NCBI GenBank assembly: GCA_026004615.1
Contig: BPJM01000007.1
Location: 62,001 to 126,000, forward strand
From: Planctomycetota bacterium
Lineage (GTDB): Bacteria > Planctomycetota > J058 > J103
Length of the DNA stretch: 64,000 nt
Reading direction: 5' to 3'
Shown here: positions 43,356-53,823 of the stretch, one piece after another
How positions within the stretch are numbered: the stretch's first letter is position 1
How the letters are laid out: every line of letters begins with the position of its first letter
The notes under the pieces: generated by a model
Seen by the model: the letters and a program-made list of their open reading frames with translations, nothing else
Databases searched by the model: none
What the model was told of the DNA's origin: nothing
Position numbers and translations under genes: made by a program

Positions 43356-44195
43356 TCAGCGGGCGATGACCCAATGGCCGCCCAGCCGCGCGAAGTAGAC
43401 CCCGATCCGCCAGGCCCCGAGCGCGTCCTCGAAGGCGATCGCCTCCGGGTGCCGCCGGCGCGAGACCAGCACCAGCCGCCGCCCGGCGACCAGCTCCAGC
43501 TCGAGGTCCTCCTCCGGCAGGGCGAGCAGGCGGCAGCCCGGCTGCTCGGCGATCATCGCGTACTGCTGCAGCACCTGTTCGCGCAGCCGTGCGAGCTCGA
43601 GCCCGCTGGCACGCGCCTCCTCCTCGTAGCGGTAGGCGACCAGCCGCCAGGCCTGCTCGTAGCGCCGCTCGGCGATCGCGCTGGCCAGAGCCCGGGTCTG
43701 CTCGAGGATGGCGCCGCGGTCCTGCGGGCCGAGCGCGGCGATCGGCTCGGCCTCCGCCCACAGCCGCACCGGCGGCGCCTGCGGCAGCTCGAAGGCGATC
43801 CGGGCGGCGTACGGATAGCTCTCGGCCAGCCCCTCCTGCGGCCAGCGGAAGCGGGCCAGCACCCGAGCGGGGCGCGGGGTCGGCGAGGCGGAATCGTGCA
43901 GGAACACCTCGGCGCGCAGCCGCGCCCCCACCGCCGCGAGCTCCGGATCGGTGGGGGCGGACACCAGCACGGTGAGCGCGTTGGTGCCCGAGCGCAGCCA
44001 CTGGTTGATCGGCCGCGGCAGGTACAGCCCCTCCCCGCTGAGATCCCAGGCCAGCGGGGCGTCATCCAGGCCGGCCCGCATGGCCACACCGGCCGACTCC
44101 ACGCGCAGGTAGAACAGTTCGGTCACGGTCTGCCTGCCCGGTGGGCCCCCCGCGGCGAGCCGGCCGCCGGCGACGCTCGCCCGCCGGCCCCTCAC
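43356..44195 (-). CDS. unknown protein, second gene of a two-gene unit
   Basis: 279 residues from GTG 44195, only 4 bp after the upstream stop; a GTG at 44126 is an alternative. Residues about 25-110 look like a beta-sandwich (LFYLRVESAGVAMRAGLDD ... GLYLPRPINQWLRSGTNALTVLV). The rest is helical, then a second beta part ending GGHWVIAR. There is no signal peptide, membrane segment or catalytic motif. Proteins with this N-terminal pattern occur, to my recollection, beside contractile-secretion accessory genes, but I cannot verify that. It is most simply read as the partner of the large protein encoded just upstream. Confidence 0.6.
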   Translation of the reverse strand: MRGRRASVAGGRLAAGGPPGRQTVTELFYLRVESAGVAMRAGLDDAPLAWDLSGEGLYLPRPINQWLRSGTNALTVLVSAPTDPELAAVGARLRAEVFLHDSASPTPRPARVLARFRWPQEGLAESYPYAARIAFELPQAPPVRLWAEAEPIAALGPQDRGAILEQTRALASAIAERRYEQAWRLVAYRYEEEARASGLELARLREQVLQQYAMIAEQPGCRLLALPEEDLELELVAGRRLVLVSRRRHPEAIAFEDALGAWRIGVYFARLGGHWVIAR

Positions 44196-44199
44196 CTGT

Positions 44200-45501
44200 T
44201 CAGCGATTGCCGGCGAGCTTCCAGCCCCCCCGGGGCGCCTGCCACAGCGTGCTCTCGCCGATGGGCTGCCAGGCCATCTGTTTGCTGGCGATCTCGCGTG
44301 AAACCGCGCGCAGGTAGAAGGTCACCGAGAGCGTCACGCCCGGCCAGCGCAGCTCCGGACTCAGGTAGACGCCATCGCGCCGGACCTCCAGCTGGCCCCG
44401 CCCGATCAGCCCGGTCTCGACCTGCCCCCGCACCCCGATCGACACCCAGCTGTCGCCCCCTGCCCGCGCCTCCATGCCGATCCGCAGCAGGCCCCGGAGC
44501 GAGGGCGTAATGCCCGCCCGGCCGCTGGCGGAGCGGCTGCCGTCCGCCAGCCACGCCACCGCGGCGTGTCCCTGCAGGCTCCAGCTCAGCTCCACGTTCC
44601 AGAACACGAAGCAGTCGGCGAGGTACTCCGTCGCCAGGCCCATGAGCCAGTCGGCGATCGGCTGCGGGATCCCGAGCGCGACCAGCCCCACCTCGCCTGC
44701 CACGTGCAGCAGGCTCACCTGCACTTCCACGCTGTAGCCGAACGCCGGATTCAGCCCCGCCTGGACCGCGACCTCGAACTTGGCGCGCCAGTCGGTGTGC
44801 TCCTTCCAGCCCCAGGCCACCGACAGCTCGCCGGAGGGCTGCACCAGCCGCGGCTGGATGCGCACGGGGCCGAACCGCCGATCCAGCACCTCCCCCACCT
44901 CGCGGTTGATCGCATCCAGCACGTCGCCGAACAACGCGACGTTCAGCTGGAGCTGGTACTGCTGGCTCGGATAGGAGAGCACGCGCACGGTCTGCACCGC
45001 CTCGTCGCAGCCCCGTCCCGAGATGTAGTGCAGCTCCGGGTTCGCATCGCACGGAAAGAGCGCCTGGTTGGCCGGGGCGGGAATCTCGTAGCTCTGGCGG
45101 GCGCCGCTCCGCCAGCCCGAGGGCTGCTGCTGGCGGTGGTGGCAGCTCTGCTTGCGCCCCCCCGAGCTCCGGTCGCGGCTGATGACCTCCGCCTCGACCG
45201 TATCGGTGCCGCCCCAGCTGTGCGTCCCGGTCAGCTGAACCGGGCCGAAGGCGATGCTGAACTGCGCGTTGCGGTGGGCCGTCTCCGCCACCACCTGGAG
45301 CACGCCGTCCCGAGCGCGCCGGCCGTCGTGTCCGCAGCGCACCCGGAGCTGGCCGATCGAACAGCCGGGCGGTTGCGCGGCCTGCTGTCCCCGCTGGACC
45401 GCGCCGGCGGCCTGCTGCTGCGTCGGGGCGCCGCTGGGCGGGGGTCCTGCGCGGTGCGGGACGGGGCTGTGTCCGACCGCTGCCACCTGCTCTGTCGACA
45501 T
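44200..45501 (-). CDS. unknown 433-residue protein, first gene of a two-gene unit
   Basis: From ATG 45501 with AGGAG 9 nt upstream. The first 50 residues are Gln/Pro/Ala-rich with no signal peptide. Then IGQLRVRCGHDGRR..GVLQVVAE opens a beta-rich domain of about 150 residues with several Cys and His. The middle has a hydrophobic segment (LLHVAGEVGLVALGIPQPIADWLMGL) that could be membrane-active. The C-terminal part is amphipathic beta (GLLRIGMEARAGGDSWVSIGVRG...). The make-up, a disordered N-terminus, a soluble domain and membrane-interacting strands without leader, resembles exported effectors, but no family is recognised and no secretion machine of that type is in the window. Confidence 0.6.
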   Translation of the reverse strand: MSTEQVAAVGHSPVPHRAGPPPSGAPTQQQAAGAVQRGQQAAQPPGCSIGQLRVRCGHDGRRARDGVLQVVAETAHRNAQFSIAFGPVQLTGTHSWGGTDTVEAEVISRDRSSGGRKQSCHHRQQQPSGWRSGARQSYEIPAPANQALFPCDANPELHYISGRGCDEAVQTVRVLSYPSQQYQLQLNVALFGDVLDAINREVGEVLDRRFGPVRIQPRLVQPSGELSVAWGWKEHTDWRAKFEVAVQAGLNPAFGYSVEVQVSLLHVAGEVGLVALGIPQPIADWLMGLATEYLADCFVFWNVELSWSLQGHAAVAWLADGSRSASGRAGITPSLRGLLRIGMEARAGGDSWVSIGVRGQVETGLIGRGQLEVRRDGVYLSPELRWPGVTLSVTFYLRAVSREIASKQMAWQPIGESTLWQAPRGGWKLAGNR

Positions 45502-45770
45502 GGGAATCGCTCCTGATCCGGACGGGAAGGCTCCGCGGTGGTGCTTGCGCCTGATCATAGCGCGACATCCGGCCTCCGGCTACGGGCTCGCTCCCGGCCG
45601 GGCGGTCCTCGCCCGCCTCCGGCGCCTGCCGGGCCGCAAGCGCAGGAGCCCGGCGCCCGCCGAACCCGCCGCCGGCGCGAGCCGGTGCGCGGGCGGGGCA
45701 GCCGGCGGCTTGCCCTCGCCGCGCCGCCAGCCGTACCATGCACGCGCCGAGACCCGGCCGGAGCGGGGAG

Positions 45771-47633
45771 ATGGCGAAGGGCAGCCAACGGGAGGGCGGC
45801 CGCCCGGTGCTGGCGGCAGCGGCGGTCGTGCTGGCCGCCTGGGCGCTGCTCGCGGTGCTTGCCGTACCGTACTCGGGAGCGCCGGGCGGGCAGCGGGCGT
45901 CCGCGCAGCAGCCCGCCGAGGACGGCGAGCCGCCCTCCGAGCCAGGGCACGAGCCGCTGCCTGCGCCGCCGGCACCCCGCCCCGTCGCGCCGCCACGCAC
46001 GCTCGGCGGCCAACCGCTGCCGCCCGCGCCGCCCCCACTGCCCCCACCCCCGCCGGTCGAGGTGATCGACGACCCGGACGTCGCGCTCGTGATCGACGGC
46101 GAGCGGATCGAGCGGGCGAGCTACGGCGAGGCGCTGATCGAGGAGTACGGCCTGCGCTTCGTCGAGACCTATGTGGAGCGCTGGCTGCTCGGCCGGCGCG
46201 CGCGCGAGCTGGGCATATGCCTCGATCCTGCTGCCGTCGCCGCGGAGGTCGAGCAGCGCGTGGCGCGGCTGCTCGAGCGCCGCTACCGCAACAGCCGCCC
46301 GGCGCTGGAGGCGGGGCTCGGGCAGATCGGACTCGATTACGCCTCCTGGGTCCGCGCCCTGCGGCGGCGGGTCGAGCACGAGCTGCTCACCGCCGCGGTG
46401 GTGCGGGCCGAGCGCGACGTCTCCGAGCCGGCGCTGCGCGCGCGCTACCTGGAGCTCTACGGCGCGGACGGGGTGCGGCGCACCGCGCGCGAGATCGTGT
46501 TCTTCACCGACGTCTGGCGCTCGCGCCTGTTCACCGAGGAGGACTACCGGCGCGAGCGGGATGCGATCGTCCAGGCTGCCGAGGAGCGCGCGCACCAGCT
46601 CGCGGCGCAGCTCGCAGCCGGCGCGGATTTCGCCGCGCTGGCACGCGCGCACTCCGACGACCCCATGGCGCCCAAGGGCGGCGACTACGGCGCATACTGG
46701 CGCAACCGCTTCGGCGCCGAGATCGACCGCACGATCGAGCGCACCCCGCTCGGCCAGCCCACCCCGGTGCTGCGCTCCGAGCGCGGCTTCGTCATCGCGC
46801 TGCCGTACGCCGAACGCGAGGGCTGGGAGTTCCGCGCGCGCCACCTGCTGCTCTCCACGCGGCTGGAGGGTCTGGCGAGCGAGGAACTGCAGGCGCGCAA
46901 GCACGCCGAGGCCACCGCGCGCGCCCAGGCACTGCTGGCGCGCGTGCGTGCGGGGCAGGAGTTCGCCGCGCTGGCGCGCGAGCACTCCGACGACCCCGCC
47001 ACCCGCGCGCGCGGCGGCGATCTCGGCACCTTCGGCAGCGGCGAGCTCGATCCCGCCCTGGAGCGGGAGCTGCGCGCGATGGAGCCGGGCGAAGTGCGCG
47101 GCCCGCTCACCAGCCCCCTCGGGGTGCACCTGCTGCAGCTGCTCGCCAAGCGGCGGCGTCCGGAGCGGGATGAGCGGCTGGTGCGGCTGATCGTGATCTC
47201 CACCGAGTTCCTCGACGTGAAACGCCGCCGGCTCGCCGGGCGGATCGAGGAGCTGGCGGCGCAGCGCGCCGCCGAGGCGGTGCGGCGGCTCGAGCAGGGC
47301 GCGGACCCTGCCGCACTGGTGCGCGAGCTGTCCGAGGACCCGGCCGCGCTGGAGACCGGGGGCGAACTCGCCGCGCCGTTGCCGCCCGGGACGGACCCCG
47401 AGGTCATGGCCGCCTTCGCGGCGCTCACGCCCGAGGCGCCGGTGCGGGCGGTCCGCGGACGGCACGGGGTGCACGTCCTGGCGCTCGAGCGCTACGAGCG
47501 GCGCACCTTCGAGGAGGTCCGCGAGGCGCTCGCCGCCGAGATCCGGGCCGCGCCGGTCGGCCCCGAGGAGGTGCGTGCGTACCTGCGGCGGCTGCGCGCA
47601 GCCGCCAAGGTCCAGCGCGGCCCCATGGGATGA
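45771..47633 (+). CDS. periplasmic peptidyl-prolyl isomerase with three parvulin-like repeats
   Basis: 620 residues from ATG 45771 (GGAG 7 nt upstream). It has an N-terminal membrane/signal helix (VLAAAAVVLAAWALLAVLAV), a Pro-rich linker to about 100, a SurA-like helical domain, then three parvulin-type units. They are marked by HSDDPMAPKGGDYG, HSDDPATRARGGDLGTFG and LSEDPAALETGGELA, each followed by a GxHxxxL-like strand (RGFVIAL, LGVHLLQL, HGVHVLAL). The second repeat is closest to an active parvulin; the first and third look degenerate. It is a likely chaperone for outer-membrane or secreted proteins. Its stop overlaps the next gene by 4 bp. Confidence 0.85.
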   Translation: MAKGSQREGGRPVLAAAAVVLAAWALLAVLAVPYSGAPGGQRASAQQPAEDGEPPSEPGHEPLPAPPAPRPVAPPRTLGGQPLPPAPPPLPPPPPVEVIDDPDVALVIDGERIERASYGEALIEEYGLRFVETYVERWLLGRRARELGICLDPAAVAAEVEQRVARLLERRYRNSRPALEAGLGQIGLDYASWVRALRRRVEHELLTAAVVRAERDVSEPALRARYLELYGADGVRRTAREIVFFTDVWRSRLFTEEDYRRERDAIVQAAEERAHQLAAQLAAGADFAALARAHSDDPMAPKGGDYGAYWRNRFGAEIDRTIERTPLGQPTPVLRSERGFVIALPYAEREGWEFRARHLLLSTRLEGLASEELQARKHAEATARAQALLARVRAGQEFAALAREHSDDPATRARGGDLGTFGSGELDPALERELRAMEPGEVRGPLTSPLGVHLLQLLAKRRRPERDERLVRLIVISTEFLDVKRRRLAGRIEELAAQRAAEAVRRLEQGADPAALVRELSEDPAALETGGELAAPLPPGTDPEVMAAFAALTPEAPVRAVRGRHGVHVLALERYERRTFEEVREALAAEIRAAPVGPEEVRAYLRRLRAAAKVQRGPMG

Positions 47634-48856
47634 TGAGCCCATCCTTGGCTGCAGGCGTGCCTGCGCTACCCGCGCCGCTGCCCCGCACCCGGGCCTGCCG
47701 GGGGCGGCAACGGGTGCGCGCCGCGCGCCACCCGGTGCTGGCCGTGCTGCTCGCCGCTCTGCTGGCGGCCCCGCCAGCGGGCTGCGGCCTGCCTGGAGCG
47801 CCGCCGGAGCCGGAGCCAGCGGCCCGTCCCCCCTGGCGGATGGTGTTCGAGCTGGCGCTGGGGCTGGCGGCGGAGGACCGCGACGGCCCGCTCGCCCGGC
47901 GGGCGGCCGGGCGGCGGCTGGAGGAGGTGGCGGCGGTGGTGCGCGAGGTGCAGCGCGCCGAGCCGGCCGCGCAAGCCGGCAGGGCGCTGGCGCGGGCGCT
48001 CTTCGAGCGGCTCGGCTTCCGCACCGTGCAGGGTGGCCCCTGCTCGCCGCCCCCTCGCGAGGCGTTCGACGTCGACCGGGTCCTGGAGCACCGGCGCGGC
48101 AGCTGCCTGGCGCTGGCGGTCATCGCGCTGGCGGCGGCCGAGAGCGCCGGGCTGGAGGCAGTGCCGCTGCTGGGTCCGGACCACGTGCTGGTGCTCGTCG
48201 AGCCGGGTGTGCTGATCGATCCCGCCGCGGGCGGGGTGGTGCTGGGCCCCCCACCGCCTGCCGCCCCGCCGGCGCCCGGCGCCGGAGCTGGCGCGCGCTA
48301 CCGGCTCGCCGGCCCCGAAGGGCTCGTGGCGGCGCTGTTCGCCAACCGCGCGGTCTACCGGCGCGCGGCTGGCCGCCACCAGGCGGCGCTCTCCGATCTC
48401 GAACGCGCGCTCGCACTCGACCCGGCGAGCGTGACCGCACGGCTCAACCGCGCGGTGGTGCTGCTCGACCTGGGCCGGTTCGCCCAGGCGCGGGCGGAGC
48501 TCGAGCAGCTGGAAGCGAGCGGGCTCGGCACCGCGCTCGGCGCCTACAACCTCGGGGTGCTGGCGGCGCGCGAGGGCACGCTCGGGGTGGCCAAGCACTG
48601 GTACGCCACCGCGCTGGAACGCGATCCGCGGCTCGTCGCCGCCTGGGTGAACAAGGCGGCGGTGCACGAGCGGCTCGAGGAGCCCGCGGAGGCGGCCGCC
48701 TGCTACCGCGCCGCGCTCGCCCTCGAGCCGGACAACGTCCCGGCCCGCTCCGCGCTGGCGCGCCTGCACAGGGGCGAGGATCCGCGCGCGGCGCCGCCGC
48801 TGGCGCCGGCGGGCGTTCCCCTCCCCGAGGCCGGGGCGCGAGCGGCTGGGCGCTGA
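47630..48856 (+). CDS. lipoprotein with transglutaminase-like (SirB1-type) and TPR domains
   Basis: 408 residues, lipobox PAGC (Cys52) after a rather long n-region. Residues about 70-200 follow the SirB1/transglutaminase-like pattern VLEHRRGSCLALAVIALAAAE with Cys159, GPDHVLVLV with His185 and LIDP with Asp198, a plausible catalytic triad. Three or so TPR units (about 220-385) follow: FANRAVYRRAAGRHQAALSDLERALALDP and two more. Its ATG overlaps the parvulin gene stop. Peptidase or amidase activity in the envelope is possible but only inferred; many family members lack the triad, this one keeps it. Confidence 0.72.
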   Translation: MMSPSLAAGVPALPAPLPRTRACRGRQRVRAARHPVLAVLLAALLAAPPAGCGLPGAPPEPEPAARPPWRMVFELALGLAAEDRDGPLARRAAGRRLEEVAAVVREVQRAEPAAQAGRALARALFERLGFRTVQGGPCSPPPREAFDVDRVLEHRRGSCLALAVIALAAAESAGLEAVPLLGPDHVLVLVEPGVLIDPAAGGVVLGPPPPAAPPAPGAGAGARYRLAGPEGLVAALFANRAVYRRAAGRHQAALSDLERALALDPASVTARLNRAVVLLDLGRFAQARAELEQLEASGLGTALGAYNLGVLAAREGTLGVAKHWYATALERDPRLVAAWVNKAAVHERLEEPAEAAACYRAALALEPDNVPARSALARLHRGEDPRAAPPLAPAGVPLPEAGARAAGR

Positions 48857-48886
48857 ACGGGCAGTCTCCGCCGCAACCGGCCTCGG

Positions 48887-50548
<1,662 letters not shown>

Positions 50549-50798
50549 ACCGCCGTTCCTCCGTCTCGACCGGCTGTCCGTTCACACCATTGTAGCGGGT
50601 GATCGCATGGTCGCAAGCCGCGGGCGGGGATCGTTGCGGGCTGCGCGCGGCACCGGCCCGCCCCGTACCGCAGGCCTGCCCTCACCGGGTTCGCCGGGTT
50701 CCGCACCCGCCCACGGCCCAGCCAGGGTCGGCCTGCGGCAGCCCCGCCCGCCCGGGCCTGGGGCGTGCGCAGGGGGCGGAGCTGCGGCAGGCCGCCCG

Positions 50799-52010
50799 CT
50801 AGCCGTGCACGCGCAACAGCTCGAGGAACGAGCGGCCGTGCGGTACCCGCAGCCCGAAGTTGTCGGCGATCGTCTGGCCGAGGTCGGCAAAGCTGGGGCG
50901 CGTGCCCACGTCCACGGGCTCGATGCCGCGCGCCCACACCAACAGCGGCACCATCTCGCGCGAATGGTCGGTCGAGGGCGTGGTGGGGTCGTTGCCATGA
51001 TCGGCCGTGATCACGAGCAGATCTCCCGCAGCGAGCCGCGGCAACAGCGCCGCGATGCCGGCATCCGCCTCCTCCAGGGCCCGCGCGTAGCCCTTCGGGT
51101 CGTTGCGGTGGCCGTACAGCGCGTCGAAGTCGACCAGGTTGGCGAACACCAGCGCCTCGTTCGCCTCGGCCGCCGCCTCGTGCAGCCGCGCCAGCCCCTC
51201 CGCATTGCTGCCGGTGTGCACCGCGCGGGTGATGCCGCGACCGGCGAAGATGTCCTCGATCTTGCCGATCGCATACACTCCGAGCCCCGCTTCACAGAGC
51301 ACCTCCGGCAACAGCCCCGGCGGCGGGGCGACCGAGTAGTCGCGGCGGTACTCCTGCAGCCGCCGGAAGCGACCCGGCTCGCCCGCGAACGGACGCGCGA
51401 TCACGCGGCCGACCTCGTACGGTCCGCGCAGGATCTCTCGTGCCGCCTCGCACCAGCGGTACAGCCGCTCCAGCGGCACCACCTCCACATGGGCAGCGAC
51501 CTGGAAGACCGAATCCGCGGAGGTGTACACGATCGGCCGGCCGCCGCTGGCGAGGTGCTCCGCGCCATAACGCTCGATGACCTCGGTGCCGCTGGCCGGC
51601 CGGTTGCACAGCACCGGCAACCCCGTCACGCGTTCGAACGGCTCGATGACCTCTGGGGGGAAGCCCTCGGGAAAGACCGGAAAGGGCCGCTCGAGCCACC
51701 CACCGGCGATCTCCCAGTGGCCGGTGGTGGTGTCCTTGCCGGCCGAGCGCTCGCACATCCGGCCCCAGGCGCCCTCGACGTCGCCCTCGCCCAGAGGCAG
51801 CAGCCGCCGCAGCCCCAACCGCGCCAGCGCCGGGACCCGCAATCCGACCTGCGCGTGGACGTGGCCCAGGGTGTCGCTTCCCGCGTCGCCGAATGCCGCG
51901 GCGTCCGGAGCACCGCCGATGCCGGCGCTGTCGAACACCACCAGGAAGACCCGCCGGAATCTCCGCCCCGCGCCGCGGGACCCGCTCGCGCTGCTGGCCA
52001 GGAACGACAT
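50799..52010 (-). CDS. deoB: phosphopentomutase
   Basis: 403 residues, alkaline-phosphatase superfamily. It interconverts ribose-1-phosphate and ribose-5-phosphate (and deoxy forms) in nucleoside salvage. The N-terminal VVFDSAGIGGAPDAAAFGD carries metal ligand Asp, GKDTTTGHWEIAG has the phospho-Thr and surrounding residues, and the C-terminal ITADHGNDPTTPSTDHSREMVPLL supplies Asp and His ligands. Length is normal. It is separated by 55 bp from the upstream zinc-ribbon gene and is probably in the same leftward run. Confidence 0.96.
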   Translation of the reverse strand: MSFLASSASGSRGAGRRFRRVFLVVFDSAGIGGAPDAAAFGDAGSDTLGHVHAQVGLRVPALARLGLRRLLPLGEGDVEGAWGRMCERSAGKDTTTGHWEIAGGWLERPFPVFPEGFPPEVIEPFERVTGLPVLCNRPASGTEVIERYGAEHLASGGRPIVYTSADSVFQVAAHVEVVPLERLYRWCEAAREILRGPYEVGRVIARPFAGEPGRFRRLQEYRRDYSVAPPPGLLPEVLCEAGLGVYAIGKIEDIFAGRGITRAVHTGSNAEGLARLHEAAAEANEALVFANLVDFDALYGHRNDPKGYARALEEADAGIAALLPRLAAGDLLVITADHGNDPTTPSTDHSREMVPLLVWARGIEPVDVGTRPSFADLGQTIADNFGLRVPHGRSFLELLRVHG

Positions 52011-52065
52011 ACGGAGCTCCGCGCGTGCGTGCCCGCGCCCCAGCGGGCGCCGCGGACGCCTGGGA

Positions 52066-52611
52066 TCAGAAATAGGTCTCCCACTTGGAGCGCTCGTAAC
52101 GCGCTGCGAACACCAGGGTGGCGATCAACGCGATGCCGGCCAGGGCGAGCGGCCCGTAGAAGATCGCCGGCTCCCGCGCATTCGCCGGATTGTGGGTCAG
52201 CACCAACCAGAAGCCGGCGGAGAACAGACCCACCAGCGTCGAAGCGATCGCGAGGGTCAGGTTGCGCTGCTCCATGCCCTTGTAGAGCTTGATCTGGTGC
52301 AGGATGTCGTCGCTCGGCGCCCGCGCGCGGTGCTCGCACACCGGACAGGTGAGCATCTCCTGTTCGCGCGCGGCGTCCATGTCGACCACCCAGTCCTCGT
52401 GGCACTCGCGGCAGACGATCCGGATGGTGCCGCCACCGGGTGCCACGATCGCCGCGCGGGCACTGCGCCGCGCCGAGGTGCGACCACTCACCGCCGCCGT
52501 GCGGCCAGTGCTGCCCACCGCCTTGCGGCGCGAACTCATCGCCGCGCGCTTGCCGCTCGCCGCCTTGCGCTGGCCCGAGGTACGCTTGCTCCTCTCGCTG
52601 CCCTTCGCCAT
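52066..52611 (-). CDS. zinc-ribbon protein with two membrane helices
   Basis: 181 residues from ATG 52611 with GAGG 8 nt upstream. The first 55 residues are Lys/Arg/Ser-rich, like a nucleic-acid-binding or disordered tail. A zinc ribbon uses CREC (Cys67, Cys70) and CPVC (Cys89, Cys92). Two hydrophobic helices follow (about 118-138 and 150-171) with a short basic-acidic tail. The N-terminus would face the cytoplasm. No specific family is recognised; it lies between rpsI and deoB on the same strand. Confidence 0.7.
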   Translation of the reverse strand: MAKGSERSKRTSGQRKAASGKRAAMSSRRKAVGSTGRTAAVSGRTSARRSARAAIVAPGGGTIRIVCRECHEDWVVDMDAAREQEMLTCPVCEHRARAPSDDILHQIKLYKGMEQRNLTLAIASTLVGLFSAGFWLVLTHNPANAREPAIFYGPLALAGIALIATLVFAARYERSKWETYF

Positions 52612-52811
52612 CACCCGGTCCTCATCGAAGCCCGTGACCCCGGCGCCCGGGCGATTGTACCGGCAGCAGAGGCGGGCGGGCAAGCGCCAGGACGGCCGGC
52701 GCGCCCGCACACGCTCCCCAGCTCGAGGCTGTCACGGCGCTCACCGCGCCATGGGGCCGGAGGAGCGCCACGGCAACGAGCAGGCGCGGCCAAAGCCCGC
52801 GGCCGCGCCGG

Positions 52812-53256
52812 CTAGCGCTTGCTGAACTGGAACCGGCGGCGGGCCTTGCGCCGGCCGTACTTCTTGCGCTCCACCATGCGCGGGTCGCGTGTGAGCAGAC
52901 CCGCGGCGCGCAGCACCGCCTCCTGATCGGGCTCCGCCTGCGCCAGCGCGCGTGCGATCCCGAGCTGCACCGCGCCGGCCTGCCCGGTGATGCCACCCGC
53001 CCGCCACGCTGCAGTAGATGTCGTAGCGGCCCAGCGCTCGCGCGGTGCGCAGCGGCGCCAGTACCGCCTGGCGGTCCTGCTCGCGGACGAAATACTGATC
53101 CAGGTCGCGCCCGTTGATCTGCAGCACCCCACCGCCGCGCAACATCCGCACCCTCGCCACCGCAGTCTTGCGCCGGCCGGTGCCGCGGAAGCTGGGATCG
53201 GGGTAGCCACCCGTGCGCGGCCTGCCACCCAGCGTCGTGATCGCCTCTGCCGCCAC
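52812..53256 (-). CDS. rpsI: ribosomal protein S9, interrupted by a one-base frameshift
   Basis: GTG start at 53256, 6 bp after the rplM stop. The N-terminal part reads [32 protein letters not shown], then [10 protein letters not shown] leaves frame. Removing one G of the GGG at plus-strand 52996-52998 restores [21 protein letters not shown] and the family's end, [21 protein letters not shown], with TAG at 52814..52812. The corrected protein has 147 residues, the usual size, and its conserved SKR tail reaches toward the P-site tRNA. As S9 is essential or nearly so, the break is most likely a sequence error. Confidence 0.93.
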
Positions 53257-53262
53257 CGCTCG

Positions 53263-53745
53263 CTACGCCTCCGCTCCCCGGGTTGTCGCTCCGCACGGCG
53301 CCGTCGCCGGCAGGGACTCCAGCCCCTGCGCCCGGTAGCCGTGCGCGGGCAGCTCCTCGTGCAGCTTGAGCTTCAGCAACATGCGCCTGCCCAGACGGCT
53401 CTTGGGCAGCATGCGCCGTACCGCCAGCCGCAGCACCTCCGCCGGCTTGCGACCGATCAGCTCCTCGAACGTCTCGGTGCGCCGTCCACCCGGATAGCCG
53501 CTGTAGCGGTCATAGATCTTGGCCCGGCGCTTGTTGCCGGTCACCCGCACCCGCGAGACGTTCGTCACCACCACGAAGTCCCCGGTGTCGATGTGCGGGG
53601 TGTACTCCGGCTTGTGCTTGCCCATGAGCAGGCGCGCGATCCGCGCTGCCAGACGCCCCAGGATCTGCCCCTCGGCGTCGATGTGCCACCAGCGCCGCCG
53701 GACGGCGCTGGGGCGTGCCACGTAGGTCCTGTTCCGATCTGCCAT
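53263..53745 (-). CDS. rplM: ribosomal protein L13
   Basis: 160 residues: [53 protein letters not shown] and [23 protein letters not shown] are the L13 signature. There is a C-terminal extension of about 15 residues. The standard rplM-rpsI order is kept, with rpsI 6 bp downstream. A near-consensus promoter ends about 30 nt upstream of the start codon. Confidence 0.98.
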   Translation of the reverse strand: MADRNRTYVARPSAVRRRWWHIDAEGQILGRLAARIARLLMGKHKPEYTPHIDTGDFVVVTNVSRVRVTGNKRRAKIYDRYSGYPGGRRTETFEELIGRKPAEVLRLAVRRMLPKSRLGRRMLLKLKLHEELPAHGYRAQGLESLPATAPCGATTRGAEA

Positions 53746-53775
53746 CGCCTCGCTTCCCGTCGATGATGGGGCGCA

Positions 53776-53804
53776 ACAGTACTCGCGGTCCCCTTTTTTG
53801 TCAA
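53776..53804 (-). promoter_or_regulatory. near-consensus sigma70 promoter of rplM-rpsI
   Basis: On the minus strand TTGACA (53804..53799) and TACTGT (53781..53776) with a 17-bp spacer that begins with an A-run. Start would be near 53769, giving a leader of about 24 nt. This is the best promoter in the window, as expected for a ribosomal operon. Confidence 0.85.
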
Positions 53805-53823
53805 GCGCGCAACGCTCCGGAGA

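Noticed and set aside
43356..45501. Type VI secretion or contractile-injection locus
   Set aside because: Only two effector-like unknown genes are present; no sheath, tube, baseplate, VgrG or ClpV gene is in the window.
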